From: Bacteroidales bacterium
GTDB lineage: Bacteria; Bacteroidota; Bacteroidia; Bacteroidales; PXBB01
DNA length: 36,428 nucleotides
NCBI GenBank assembly: GCA_028698995.1
Contig: JAQVVM010000022.1
Coordinates: 1-36,428, forward strand
Direction: 5' to 3'
The translations under genes were made by a program, and so were the position numbers. Positions 14,674 through 23,246 of the stretch are shown here, piece after piece. The number at the start of each line of letters is the position of its first letter. The first letter of the stretch is position 1. The notes beneath the pieces were generated by a model that was not told the DNA's origin, made no database searches, and worked only from the letters and a program-made list of their open reading frames with translations.

Positions 14674-17451
14674 ATGCAAAAGAACACACAAACAAAAATC
14701 GAACGGAATAAGCCATACAAAGACAACTCAAAAATATTGTCTATTATTCTTTTCGTGGGTGCTTTCTTCCTTTATGCCAACACTATTAATAACAACTACA
14801 ATCTTGATGATGAGCTTGTTACCAGAGGGCATGTACTCACAGGCAAAGGAGTTCAAGGTCTGATTGACATTTTTTCAAAACCCTATTATTCAGATGCTTC
14901 CGGAAATGATTATGAATACAGACCAATAGTGCTTGCATCCTATGCTATTGAACATCAGATATTTGGAGAAAATCCTCATACCGGTCACTTTATCAACACC
15001 TTGCTTTACGCTCTTTTAATTCTTGTTTTATTCCGTTCACTTAAACTTATTTTTTTCAATTATAATATCCTACTTCCCTTTATTGTTTCACTTTTATTTG
15101 CAGCCCATCCCATACACACAGAAGTTGTTGCCAGTCTTAAGAACCGCGATGAGATTCTTGCTTTGATGTTTGGACTTCTTTCGCTTCAATACAGTCTGAA
15201 GTTTATTAAAACAAACTTGCTTAAAAACATTTTCATTTCCCTTGTTTTTTTTACTCTTGCACTCCTTACAAAAAAAAGTATTATCCCTTTTGCAGCACTG
15301 ATACCACTTTCTGCTATCATTTTCTACAAACCTGATGCACGTCAACTTTTGTTTATTACTTTACCTCTTGCTGTTATTGCCGCCGGTCTTACCCACTTTT
15401 ATTATATCAACACTTGTCTATTTTTCGCTTTAGCGATTTTAGCTTTTTCATTTCTGTTGTGGCTTATGCAGAACCCACAAATAATTAAAAATGGTTTAAT
15501 TGCTATAAAAGAACATAAATATTCACCTTTCTCGGAAAAGTCAACTGTTAATGATGTCTCAAAAGGGAAACAACTTATTGATTTAATCATATTGATTTTC
15601 ACTGTTGTTTTTAGTTTTTCTTCTCTGCTTTTAAAATCACAGGAATTTCTCTCTTTGGTTTTTTTATTGAATATTGTGGTTATCATTTTGACCTATGGAC
15701 GACAATCCTCAGTTCTATTAGTTTCAGCATTCATTCCGGCCTTAATGATGCTTGTATTCTTTGGTTTATTCTCTGAAATGTTTTTCCTTATGGCATTCCT
15801 GCTCCTGATTTTTGACATTAAAAACAAATACCATATTGGCCTTATTATTATTGTTACTATTGTTCATCTTATTATAATTAAAACACTGATTCTGAACCTA
15901 TTTTATATCTTTCTTATAGCCATCCCTGTTATTTTGTTCAAACTCAGAAAAAATTATCATTCACATAAGATAATTTCTTTAATCCTTTTGTCGATATTGG
16001 TTATTGCAAATTTTATATCCGGAAATTTTGAGAATGATGTGGTTTATCTTTTTGCTGCAGTACTCGTATTGCTTTTCGTTTTTATACTGAATGACCATTT
16101 TGATTTTAAAAGGAAGGCATTTGTTTTTGTATTATTTGCTGCTGTTATAGCCATCCCCACCGAAAATTTCTTTTTCAGGAAAAAATATTATCCGGTTATT
16201 AACATTACAGCTGTTAATGTAAACGAAGCAGCTGCTATTCTTCCCGCCTCAGGCCGTCAGCTTGATTTTGCCGAAATGCCCATCAACAAACAAACGCCAT
16301 TAAATATTAGATTGGGAACCTCTTTTATTGCCATGGCTTTTTATTTTAAATTACTTGTTTTCCCTCACCCCTTAGGATTTTACTACGGGTATAATATGTT
16401 ACCTATTGTGGGAATAGGCAATCACTGGGCTCTAATTGCCATGCTTATGCACTTATTTTTACTTGCATGCGGTCTCTTTTATATCAATAAACAGAAAATA
16501 CTTGCCTTTGGCATCCTTTTTTATCTTATTTCCCTCAGTGCATTTTCGAATATAATAGCCCCTGTGGCAGGATTGATAGGCGAAAGACTCATTTTTACGG
16601 CATCCCTGGGTTTTTGTATCATTCTGGCTTTTTTTATTTTTAAAATTTTTAAAATAAAATATACTGAAAAAAAACTGAAACTAAATTTACCTACCCCATT
16701 TATAATAACAATGTCTGCAATTCTTTTGCTTTATGGCTTTAAAACCATAACCCGCAACAAGGATTGGAATAACCACCTCTCTCTTTTTGAAAACGACATT
16801 CATTATTTATCAAGGTCAGCACAGGCACATAATTTATATGCCAATGCTCTGATTGAATACATGCAAACAGAAAAAAGCCCACAGAAACAAAAAGAAATGC
16901 TCAACGCCGCTAAAAACAATTTTGAAAGGGCTTTGAACATATATCCTGATTTCTACAATGCATCTTTCAGTTTAGGCAAAACTTATTTTTATCTGGAACA
17001 ATATGAATTCGCACTTAATTCCTTCAGGAAAAACCTTGAACTAGATTCTACTGACTATATGGTGCATTTTTATACAGCCCTGAACAACGAAAATCTTGGA
17101 AGAAACCTAGAAGCCATCGAATATTATGAAAATTGTATTGCACTATCACCCGGTTTTGCTGATGCTTATACAAGTCTTAGCAACCTTTATCTGAAACTCA
17201 ACAAACCTGATGAAGCCATAGAAATCAATGATCGTTTTTTAAAAATAAAACCCGATTCTTATGATCACAGACTCAATATGGGGAAAATTTATTTTAATAC
17301 AGGTCGTTTAAATGAAGCTCTCTTTCATTTTGAAAAAGCATTTGAATTGAACAGTTCTGATAAATTGCTTATCAATGCCCTCTTTGAAATTAACAATAAC
17401 CTTGGTTTTACCGAAAAAGCAACTTATTATCGCAATTTATTAAATCAGTGA
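14674..17451 (+). CDS. TMTC-like GT-C membrane glycosyltransferase with C-terminal TPRs
   Basis: A 925-residue polytopic membrane protein. The N terminus has GT-C/TMTC-family signatures: a first TM at 20-38, the YNLDDE acidic loop (D45-D46), EYRPIVLASYAIEHQIFG (81-98), and LFAAHPIHTEVVASLKNRDE (141-160). Many TM helices follow to about residue 700, including a hydrophobic block (about 225-460) longer than in typical relatives. Residues ~714-925 are about five TPR repeats (for example FERALNIYPDFYNASFSLGKTYF and DEAIEINDRFLKIKPDSYDH). Eukaryotic TMTC proteins are O-mannosyltransferases; for bacterial homologues a role in protein or envelope glycosylation is plausible but unproven. The start lies about 27 nt after a weak -7-like TATCTTTA (14640-14647). 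Confidence 0.75.
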   Translation: MQKNTQTKIERNKPYKDNSKILSIILFVGAFFLYANTINNNYNLDDELVTRGHVLTGKGVQGLIDIFSKPYYSDASGNDYEYRPIVLASYAIEHQIFGENPHTGHFINTLLYALLILVLFRSLKLIFFNYNILLPFIVSLLFAAHPIHTEVVASLKNRDEILALMFGLLSLQYSLKFIKTNLLKNIFISLVFFTLALLTKKSIIPFAALIPLSAIIFYKPDARQLLFITLPLAVIAAGLTHFYYINTCLFFALAILAFSFLLWLMQNPQIIKNGLIAIKEHKYSPFSEKSTVNDVSKGKQLIDLIILIFTVVFSFSSLLLKSQEFLSLVFLLNIVVIILTYGRQSSVLLVSAFIPALMMLVFFGLFSEMFFLMAFLLLIFDIKNKYHIGLIIIVTIVHLIIIKTLILNLFYIFLIAIPVILFKLRKNYHSHKIISLILLSILVIANFISGNFENDVVYLFAAVLVLLFVFILNDHFDFKRKAFVFVLFAAVIAIPTENFFFRKKYYPVINITAVNVNEAAAILPASGRQLDFAEMPINKQTPLNIRLGTSFIAMAFYFKLLVFPHPLGFYYGYNMLPIVGIGNHWALIAMLMHLFLLACGLFYINKQKILAFGILFYLISLSAFSNIIAPVAGLIGERLIFTASLGFCIILAFFIFKIFKIKYTEKKLKLNLPTPFIITMSAILLLYGFKTITRNKDWNNHLSLFENDIHYLSRSAQAHNLYANALIEYMQTEKSPQKQKEMLNAAKNNFERALNIYPDFYNASFSLGKTYFYLEQYEFALNSFRKNLELDSTDYMVHFYTALNNENLGRNLEAIEYYENCIALSPGFADAYTSLSNLYLKLNKPDEAIEINDRFLKIKPDSYDHRLNMGKIYFNTGRLNEALFHFEKAFELNSSDKLLINALFEINNNLGFTEKATYYRNLLNQ

Positions 17452-17543
17452 TTTTTGAGTTTGATTGAACTTTAATCTTTCCCCCAACTTTTCCGCTTGA
17501 CCCGAAATTTACCCTGACCCCATAATTTTAGCGTAAATTTCAG

Positions 17544-17594
17544 AAAAAAAAATGAGTGTAAGAATTTTGCTTTTGCTCATTACTTACACTCGTT
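17544..17594 (-). terminator. Intrinsic terminator of the tRNA operon
   Basis: On the minus strand an inverted repeat GAGTGTAAG / CTTACACTC (17583-17591 and 17554-17562, 9 perfect pairs extended by AA/TT past one mismatch, 20-nt loop) is followed immediately by nine T residues. It lies 10-60 nt past the tRNA-Leu 3' end, the expected place to end the tRNA transcript. Confidence 0.85.
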
Positions 17595-17603
17595 CTTAGA
17601 AAG

Positions 17604-17688
17604 TACCCGGAGCGGGAATCGAACCCGCACGGCCGCAATGGCCACAGGATTTTAAGTCCTGCGTGTCTACCAGTTCCACCATCTGGGC
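17604..17688 (-). tRNA. tRNA-Leu(UAA)
   Basis: An 85-nt class II tRNA on the minus strand. Visible parts are GCCCAGATGGTGGAACTGGT at the 5' end, an anticodon arm CAGGA-CTTAAAA-TCCTG giving anticodon UAA, the long variable arm TGGCCATTGCGGCC, a T arm GCGGGTTCGATTCCCGC, and discriminator A. CCA is not encoded. The acceptor stem GCCCAGA / TCCGGGT contains an A-C mismatch at the fifth pair (5-68) and a G-U first pair. It is transcribed after tRNA-Gly with a 19-nt spacer. Confidence 0.96.
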
Positions 17689-17707
17689 AAAGATGATAAA
17701 AAAAAAG

Positions 17708-17780
<73 letters not shown>

Positions 17781-17793
17781 TTTTTTGAGTGTG

Positions 17794-17801
17794 CAAATAT
17801 A
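17794..17801 (-). promoter_or_regulatory. -7 box of tRNA-Gly/tRNA-Leu operon
   Basis: TATATTTG fits TAnnTTTG exactly and lies 14 nt before the mature 5' end of tRNA-Gly, between it and the end of mutS on the same strand. The tRNAs therefore have their own promoter rather than relying on mutS read-through. Confidence 0.7.
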
Positions 17802-17829
17802 CAAAAAAAATAAATACACATAAAAAAAA

Positions 17830-20445
17830 TTATTTTTTTAGCATTTTTTTTATTTCGTTCAGTTTCATGAGTGCTTCAACCGGTGTCAAGCTGTTGATGT
17901 CAATATTTACAATGTCATCTCTTATTTCTTCTAACAAGGGGTCGTTCAATTGTATAAAACTTAACTGGAATTTATCTTCTTTATTTTTTGATTTTGATTT
18001 ACCGCTTTCAATGTGTTGAGCATTGTGTGATTTTTCCATCTTTTTTAAAATCTCCTGTGAGCGTTCAACAACAGATGAAGGCATACCTGCCATACGTGCC
18101 ACATGAATACCAAAGCTGTGTTCGGTGCCCCCTGGGACAAATTTCCTGATAAAAATAATTTTATTGCCAATTTCTTTTACACTGATATTAAAATTCTTAA
18201 TGCGGGGCAACAGACTAGCCAATTCATTCAATTCGTGGTAATGCGTTGCAAACAATGTTTTTGCTTTAAACAAGGGATGTTCATGAAGAAACTCAGCAAT
18301 TGACCATGCGATGGAAATGCCATCATAAGTACTTGTCCCTCTGCCTATTTCATCTAAAAGTATAAGGCTGCGATTGGAAATATTATTCAAAATACTGGCG
18401 GTTTCATTCATCTCAACCATAAAGGTAGACTCCCCGGAGCTGATATTATCTGAAGCACCAACGCGTGTAAATAATTTATCTATGATTCCGATTGAAGCAC
18501 TTTGAGCAGGAACAAAACTTCCTATTTGAGCTAAAAGAACAATCAGAGCTGTTTGCCTTAACAAAGCAGATTTCCCTGACATATTTGGTCCTGTGATTAT
18601 GATAATCTGCTGGTTGTCATTGTCTAAATATACATCATTGGCCACATATTTTTCTTCGGGTGGCAGTTGTTGTTCGATAACCGGATGACGCCCCTGTTTG
18701 ATGTCAATAATATAAGAGTCATTAATATCAGGTCTTATGTAATTAAATTTTCGTGCATTTTCGGCAAAAGAAAGCAAACAGTCTAACAGAGCTATTAATG
18801 AGGCATTGAGTTGTATCGGTTCAATATAATCAGCAATATTGGACAAAAGTTCATTGAAAATTTCAAGTTCTAATGTCAGGATTTTTTCTTCTGCTCCAAG
18901 AATTTTTTCTTCATAAACTTTAAGTTCTTCAGTGATATAACGCTCTGAGCTTACGAGTGTTTGTTTACGTTGCCAGTCATCAGGAACTTTTTCTTTATGA
19001 GCATTGGTTACTTCTAAGTAGTACCCAAAAACACTGTTAAAAGAAACTTTCAGAGAAGGTATGCCGGTACGTTCAATTTCGCGTGTCTGAATTTTTGCAA
19101 GATAATCTTTCCCTGAATAAAGTATTTCCCTAAGTTCGTCAAGTTTTTCGGAAATACCTTCTCTTATAACATTTCCTTTATTAGCAAGCGCCGGAGGGTC
19201 AGAATTAATCTGCTTTTCGATTTTATCTCTTATCTGCTGGCAGGGATTCAGTTTCTCTCCTATAGTTCTGAGTGCTTCATTCTTTGACGACAAACAAATT
19301 GTCTTAATCGGAGATATAGCTTCAAGTGCTCTTTTAATCTGTATAACTTCACGGGGACCTGCTTTGCCAACAGAAACACGGGAAATTAGACGCTCAATAT
19401 CACCAATAATTTTAATATTTTGTGATAACGATTCCCTGAAAACATCCTCTCCTATGAGACATTCAACAATCTCATGTCTGTTTTTTATTTTAATTTTGTC
19501 TTTAAGGGGCATGACAATCCATCGCTTCATAAGGCGGGAACCCATTGGCGACAATGTAGTATCCACCACATCTATGAGTGTTTTCGCATGCTCGTTATAA
19601 GAGCCAATCAGTTCTAAATTTCTGATGGTGAATTTATCAAGCCAAACATAATTGTCTTCATCAATACGTGATATTTTACTGATATGAGCCAGTTTGTTCT
19701 GATGTGTTTCTGCCAAATAATGTAGTGCAGCTCCGGCAGCTATGATTCCGTTTTCAAGATTCTCAATACCAAAACCTTTAAGGGAAGTTGTCTCAAAATG
19801 CTTTAACAGCAAATCCTGAGTAAAATCTATGGTAAAAGACCAGTCCTCAAGAGAATTGGTGTAAAATTTTGAGCCAAACAAGTCTGCAAACTCAGCTTTT
19901 TTCGATTTCTGAACAATAACTTCGCTGGGCTTAAAACTCTGGATGAGTTTGTCAATGTATTCTATACTTCCCTGAGCTATTAGAAATTCTCCGGTTGAGA
20001 CATCAAGAAAAGAAATACCTGTATCTTTTTTCAGCAGATGGATACAAGCCAGAAAGTTATTGCTTTTATTATCTAATATTTTGTCGTTGTATGATATACC
20101 GGGGGTTATCAATTCTGTTACTCCACGCTTGACAATGGTTTTTGTCATTTTTGGATCTTCGAGTTGTTCGCAGATAGCTACCCTATGACCGGCTTTAACC
20201 AGCTTATAAAGATAAGTATCAAGCGAATGGTACGGAAATCCGGCAAGTTCAACATATGTAGCTGCACCGTTGGCTCTTCTTGTTAACACAATGCCTAATA
20301 TCTGTGAAACAGTAACAGCATCTTCCGAAAATGTTTCGTAAAAATCACCCACTCTGAACAATAATATGGCATCAGGATACTTAGCCTTTATGCTCAGGTA
20401 TTGTTTCATCAATGGTGTTTCTGCAATATTTCCCTTTGTTGACAA
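17830..20445 (-). CDS. mutS: DNA mismatch repair protein MutS
   Basis: An 871-residue MutS, the mismatch-recognition ATPase. The N-terminal mismatch-binding domain carries the Phe-x-Glu motif (F35-Y36-E37 in [10 protein letters not shown]). Connector, lever and clamp domains follow. The C-terminal ATPase has Walker A GPNMSGKS at 619-626, Walker B LILLDE (D698, E699), the signature GRGTSTYDG and the ATHYHEL switch. The length is normal for Bacteroidota MutS. The start is TTG at 20445: the next in-frame ATG (residue 13, before KQYLSIK) would remove residues normally present before TPLMKQY, and no upstream ATG is in frame. A TATTTTTG -7 box is at 20469-20476. MutL is not in the window. Confidence 0.98.
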   Translation of the reverse strand: MSTKGNIAETPLMKQYLSIKAKYPDAILLFRVGDFYETFSEDAVTVSQILGIVLTRRANGAATYVELAGFPYHSLDTYLYKLVKAGHRVAICEQLEDPKMTKTIVKRGVTELITPGISYNDKILDNKSNNFLACIHLLKKDTGISFLDVSTGEFLIAQGSIEYIDKLIQSFKPSEVIVQKSKKAEFADLFGSKFYTNSLEDWSFTIDFTQDLLLKHFETTSLKGFGIENLENGIIAAGAALHYLAETHQNKLAHISKISRIDEDNYVWLDKFTIRNLELIGSYNEHAKTLIDVVDTTLSPMGSRLMKRWIVMPLKDKIKIKNRHEIVECLIGEDVFRESLSQNIKIIGDIERLISRVSVGKAGPREVIQIKRALEAISPIKTICLSSKNEALRTIGEKLNPCQQIRDKIEKQINSDPPALANKGNVIREGISEKLDELREILYSGKDYLAKIQTREIERTGIPSLKVSFNSVFGYYLEVTNAHKEKVPDDWQRKQTLVSSERYITEELKVYEEKILGAEEKILTLELEIFNELLSNIADYIEPIQLNASLIALLDCLLSFAENARKFNYIRPDINDSYIIDIKQGRHPVIEQQLPPEEKYVANDVYLDNDNQQIIIITGPNMSGKSALLRQTALIVLLAQIGSFVPAQSASIGIIDKLFTRVGASDNISSGESTFMVEMNETASILNNISNRSLILLDEIGRGTSTYDGISIAWSIAEFLHEHPLFKAKTLFATHYHELNELASLLPRIKNFNISVKEIGNKIIFIRKFVPGGTEHSFGIHVARMAGMPSSVVERSQEILKKMEKSHNAQHIESGKSKSKNKEDKFQLSFIQLNDPLLEEIRDDIVNIDINSLTPVEALMKLNEIKKMLKK

Positions 20446-20468
20446 TTTTCTTGGGTTTATTTAATTTA

Positions 20469-20476
20469 CAAAAATA
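20469..20476 (-). promoter_or_regulatory. -7 box for mutS
   Basis: TATTTTTG on the minus strand matches TAnnTTTG, 24 nt before the TTG start codon. No clear -33 TTG at ideal spacing was found. Confidence 0.5.
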
Positions 20477-20593
20477 ATTTTTTTAGTGTTATGGGTCTTA
20501 TTTTTTAACCCATTTTGTCCAACATTTTTTTCAGCTACATAATCAGGCCTTTCTTGAGGTTTCATTTATAATATTTTAAAAATATAGAGATAC

Positions 20594-20624
20594 TTGCTTA
20601 GATAAAAAAAACATGCTACTTTTG
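20594..20624 (+). promoter_or_regulatory. Promoter of the SGNH esterase operon
   Basis: TTG at 20594-20596 and TACTTTTG at 20617-20624 are separated by 20 bp, matching the Bacteroidota -33/-7 arrangement. The first start codon (ATG 20655) lies 31 nt downstream. Confidence 0.6.
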
Positions 20625-20654
20625 ATAACAGATATTCATTTGAAATAAAACCAG

Positions 20655-22484
20655 ATGCGAATAATAAAAATGGGAAACAAACTTACAGTACTCTTTATGT
20701 TTTTTTCATTTATGTTAAGTTTTAATATTTTATTTGCCCAGAAGGACACGGTGCTGTTAGATTTCGGAAGCATAGGTTCTTCATTACCATGGAATAACTT
20801 AACCAATGCAACCAACGGACAGATTACAGGTCTGATAAACTCCCAAGGTTATACGACAGGGATTAGTGTTTTGGTTGATGATTCTTTTAACAGCATCAAC
20901 ACTGCCGGAACACAAACCCCAGATCAATCTGTTGGTTTTCCTTCCTCTGCCACAAGTGACAGTTTTTTCGGCAACACTCTTTCTTTTGATAATAAAACAG
21001 AACCTACCGGTGGTTTGATTTTTACTGGACTGAATGTTCAAAAAAAATACACTATTATAATTTTTGCTTCACGCCTGGCCTCAGATAACAGAGAAACAAA
21101 ATACAACATCATTGGTTTAACGACGACACCCCTTTTTTTAAACCCCTCCTCCAACACATCGGTTATCGTTACAGACTCCATGTTTCCTGCAGCAGACAGC
21201 ACCATAACAATTGTTGTAGAGAAAGGTCCGAATAACAATAATTCTTATGGTTTTTATTATCTGGGTGCTATGAAATTAATATATGACCATGAACCCATGT
21301 TCGGATCTCCTGCCCTTAGTCTTGAATCACCAAATGGTGGGGAATTATGGCAAATAGGAAAAACCCCTTCCATTATTTGGAGTAGTACAAATATCAACAA
21401 AGTTATAATTGAATATTCAGTAAATCAGGGTGCTAACTGGATAACACTGGATACTTTACCTGCCTATCTCAAAGAGTATCCATGGACAATACCCATAAAT
21501 CCTTCGGTTAATTGTCTTGTTAAAATTAGCTCAGACACTCTTTTGGATATGAGTGATGCTGTTTTTCAAATAGTGGATGATACTGTTACATGCCCGATAG
21601 TTGTCTTGGGCTCTTCAACAGGATATGGTGCAGGGGCATCCATTCCAGATAGCTCATGGGTGAACCGTTACAGAAAAACTATTTTTCAGAAAAACACACG
21701 CTATTCAGTTATTAATCTGTCGAAGGGAGGTTATACAACATATCATATCTTACCCACCGGAACGACTATTCCACCAGGTGTCAATATCACTATTGACACA
21801 TTAAGAAATATTTCTATGGCTCTCATTTACAACCCTTTTGCAATCATAGTTAATATGCCCTCAAATGACGCAGCCAATAATATAAGTGTAATGCAGCAAT
21901 TGGATAATTTTTCTTTGCTTAACGCGACAGCCTCACTTGCAGGTGTTAAGACATGGATTTGCACCACCCAACCAAGAAATTTTTCAGATCCATCACAGAT
22001 ACAAATCCAAATGGATGTAAGAGACTCTATAATTGCACATTACGGATCTTTTGCTATAGATTTCTGGACGGGTATTGCAGACACCAATGGTTTTATATTA
22101 AGCATTTACGACAACGGTGATGGAATTCATCTTAATGATGCAGGTCATAAACTTCTATTTGAAAAAGTTATTAATAAATCAATTGATACTATTGATTGTA
22201 ATCCTATATTAGTGCCCAATTCAGAAGTGGAATTGATGTCTGACTTACCTTTTCTTTTTCCCAATCCTGCATCAGATAAATTATTAATCAACTTGGCTTT
22301 TTCATCTTTTGATGGCATATCCATTACTTTTTACAACAACACTGGACAAATTGTGCAGAACTTTAACTTGGATAATTCAAATAGAAAAATAGACGTGTCC
22401 TCGTTTAAACAAGGTTTCTATTTTTATACCATCAGCAGAAATGATGTTTTGATTTACACAGGCAAACAAATAATTTTAAGATAA
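20655..22484 (+). CDS. Secreted SGNH hydrolase with type IX secretion C-terminal domain
   Basis: A 609-residue exported esterase-like protein. After the signal peptide (to about residue 29, LFAQ), residues 30-210 form a beta-sandwich, possibly a carbohydrate-binding module. Residues ~218-305 are a Kre9/KNH-like Ig domain (SLESPNGGELWQIG..IIWSS). The SGNH hydrolase domain follows at ~313-505: GSST with S321 as the likely nucleophile, an oxyanion block NLSKGG, PSND with N404, and DGIHLN with D489 and H492. The C terminus (about 535-609, LFPNPASDKLLI to YTGKQIILR) is a type A T9SS sorting domain. It probably acts on acetylated glycans at the cell surface. ATG at 20670 is an alternative start. 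The OM barrel gene follows 5 nt later. Confidence 0.88.
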   Translation: MRIIKMGNKLTVLFMFFSFMLSFNILFAQKDTVLLDFGSIGSSLPWNNLTNATNGQITGLINSQGYTTGISVLVDDSFNSINTAGTQTPDQSVGFPSSATSDSFFGNTLSFDNKTEPTGGLIFTGLNVQKKYTIIIFASRLASDNRETKYNIIGLTTTPLFLNPSSNTSVIVTDSMFPAADSTITIVVEKGPNNNNSYGFYYLGAMKLIYDHEPMFGSPALSLESPNGGELWQIGKTPSIIWSSTNINKVIIEYSVNQGANWITLDTLPAYLKEYPWTIPINPSVNCLVKISSDTLLDMSDAVFQIVDDTVTCPIVVLGSSTGYGAGASIPDSSWVNRYRKTIFQKNTRYSVINLSKGGYTTYHILPTGTTIPPGVNITIDTLRNISMALIYNPFAIIVNMPSNDAANNISVMQQLDNFSLLNATASLAGVKTWICTTQPRNFSDPSQIQIQMDVRDSIIAHYGSFAIDFWTGIADTNGFILSIYDNGDGIHLNDAGHKLLFEKVINKSIDTIDCNPILVPNSEVELMSDLPFLFPNPASDKLLINLAFSSFDGISITFYNNTGQIVQNFNLDNSNRKIDVSSFKQGFYFYTISRNDVLIYTGKQIILR

Positions 22485-22489
22485 AAAAT

Positions 22490-23215
22490 ATGCAAAAGTT
22501 AAACTTATCACTACTGTTTTCTTTTCTAATGAGTATAAGTTGTTTTTTGGTAAGTGCTCAGGAAGAAAATACTTCAGGATTTAATATTGGTGTTGATTTA
22601 TACAGTCGCTATGTATGGCGTGGGCAGGATTTTGGATCAGCACCAAGCATACAGCCATCATTTGAATTTGCCCACAAAAGTGGTTTCAAATTAGGTTACT
22701 GGGGGGCTTTTAGCACCAACGGAACCTATAATGAAATTGATTTTAAGATAGCTTATGATGTTGCCGGTTTTTCGGTAGAGTTGACAGATTATTTTCTTCC
22801 GGTTTCAGGTGTTCCCATTTTAAAACCAGAAAAGTATTTTAACTTTGACAATGCAACAACCGGACATCTTCTAGAGGGCTCAATAATATGGAATGGAACA
22901 GAAAAAATTCCTGTTTCATTTCTTGCGGGAGCTTATGTATATGGTTGTGATAAAAATGCCACTGGAGCTCAGAATTACTCTGCATATGCTGAAGTAACCT
23001 ACACATTTAGCACTAAAGCAGGAGAAATTCAAACATTTTTAGGGTTTACACCAAAAGATGGGCTTTATGGAAATACAGCAGGAGTTGTAAATGCAGGTGT
23101 GACTGCGGGGAAAACCATTCAGATAACCGACAGTTTCAGTTTACCTGTAACTGCTTCTGTTATTACCAATCCTCAAGCAAATAATATCTATTTTGTACTG
23201 GGTATTTCCTTTTAA
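22490..23215 (+). CDS. Outer-membrane beta-barrel protein, TorF/Gcw_chp-like
   Basis: A 241-residue protein with a signal peptide (1-23, LVSAQ). The mature part consists of alternating amphipathic strands with the motif NIGVDLYSRYVWRGQDFGS near its start, typical of putative porins of the Gcw_chp/TorF type (SxYVWRG). It ends in an aromatic strand (NIYFVLGISF), as outer-membrane barrels do. It lies 5 nt downstream of the T9SS esterase gene and is surely cotranscribed, which suggests the pair handles one extracellular substrate: the esterase releases or modifies it and the barrel may let the product through. The substrate is not known. Confidence 0.75.
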   Translation: MQKLNLSLLFSFLMSISCFLVSAQEENTSGFNIGVDLYSRYVWRGQDFGSAPSIQPSFEFAHKSGFKLGYWGAFSTNGTYNEIDFKIAYDVAGFSVELTDYFLPVSGVPILKPEKYFNFDNATTGHLLEGSIIWNGTEKIPVSFLAGAYVYGCDKNATGAQNYSAYAEVTYTFSTKAGEIQTFLGFTPKDGLYGNTAGVVNAGVTAGKTIQITDSFSLPVTASVITNPQANNIYFVLGISF

Positions 23216-23246
23216 CTTTTTCAACATACTTTATTTGAAATTATTT

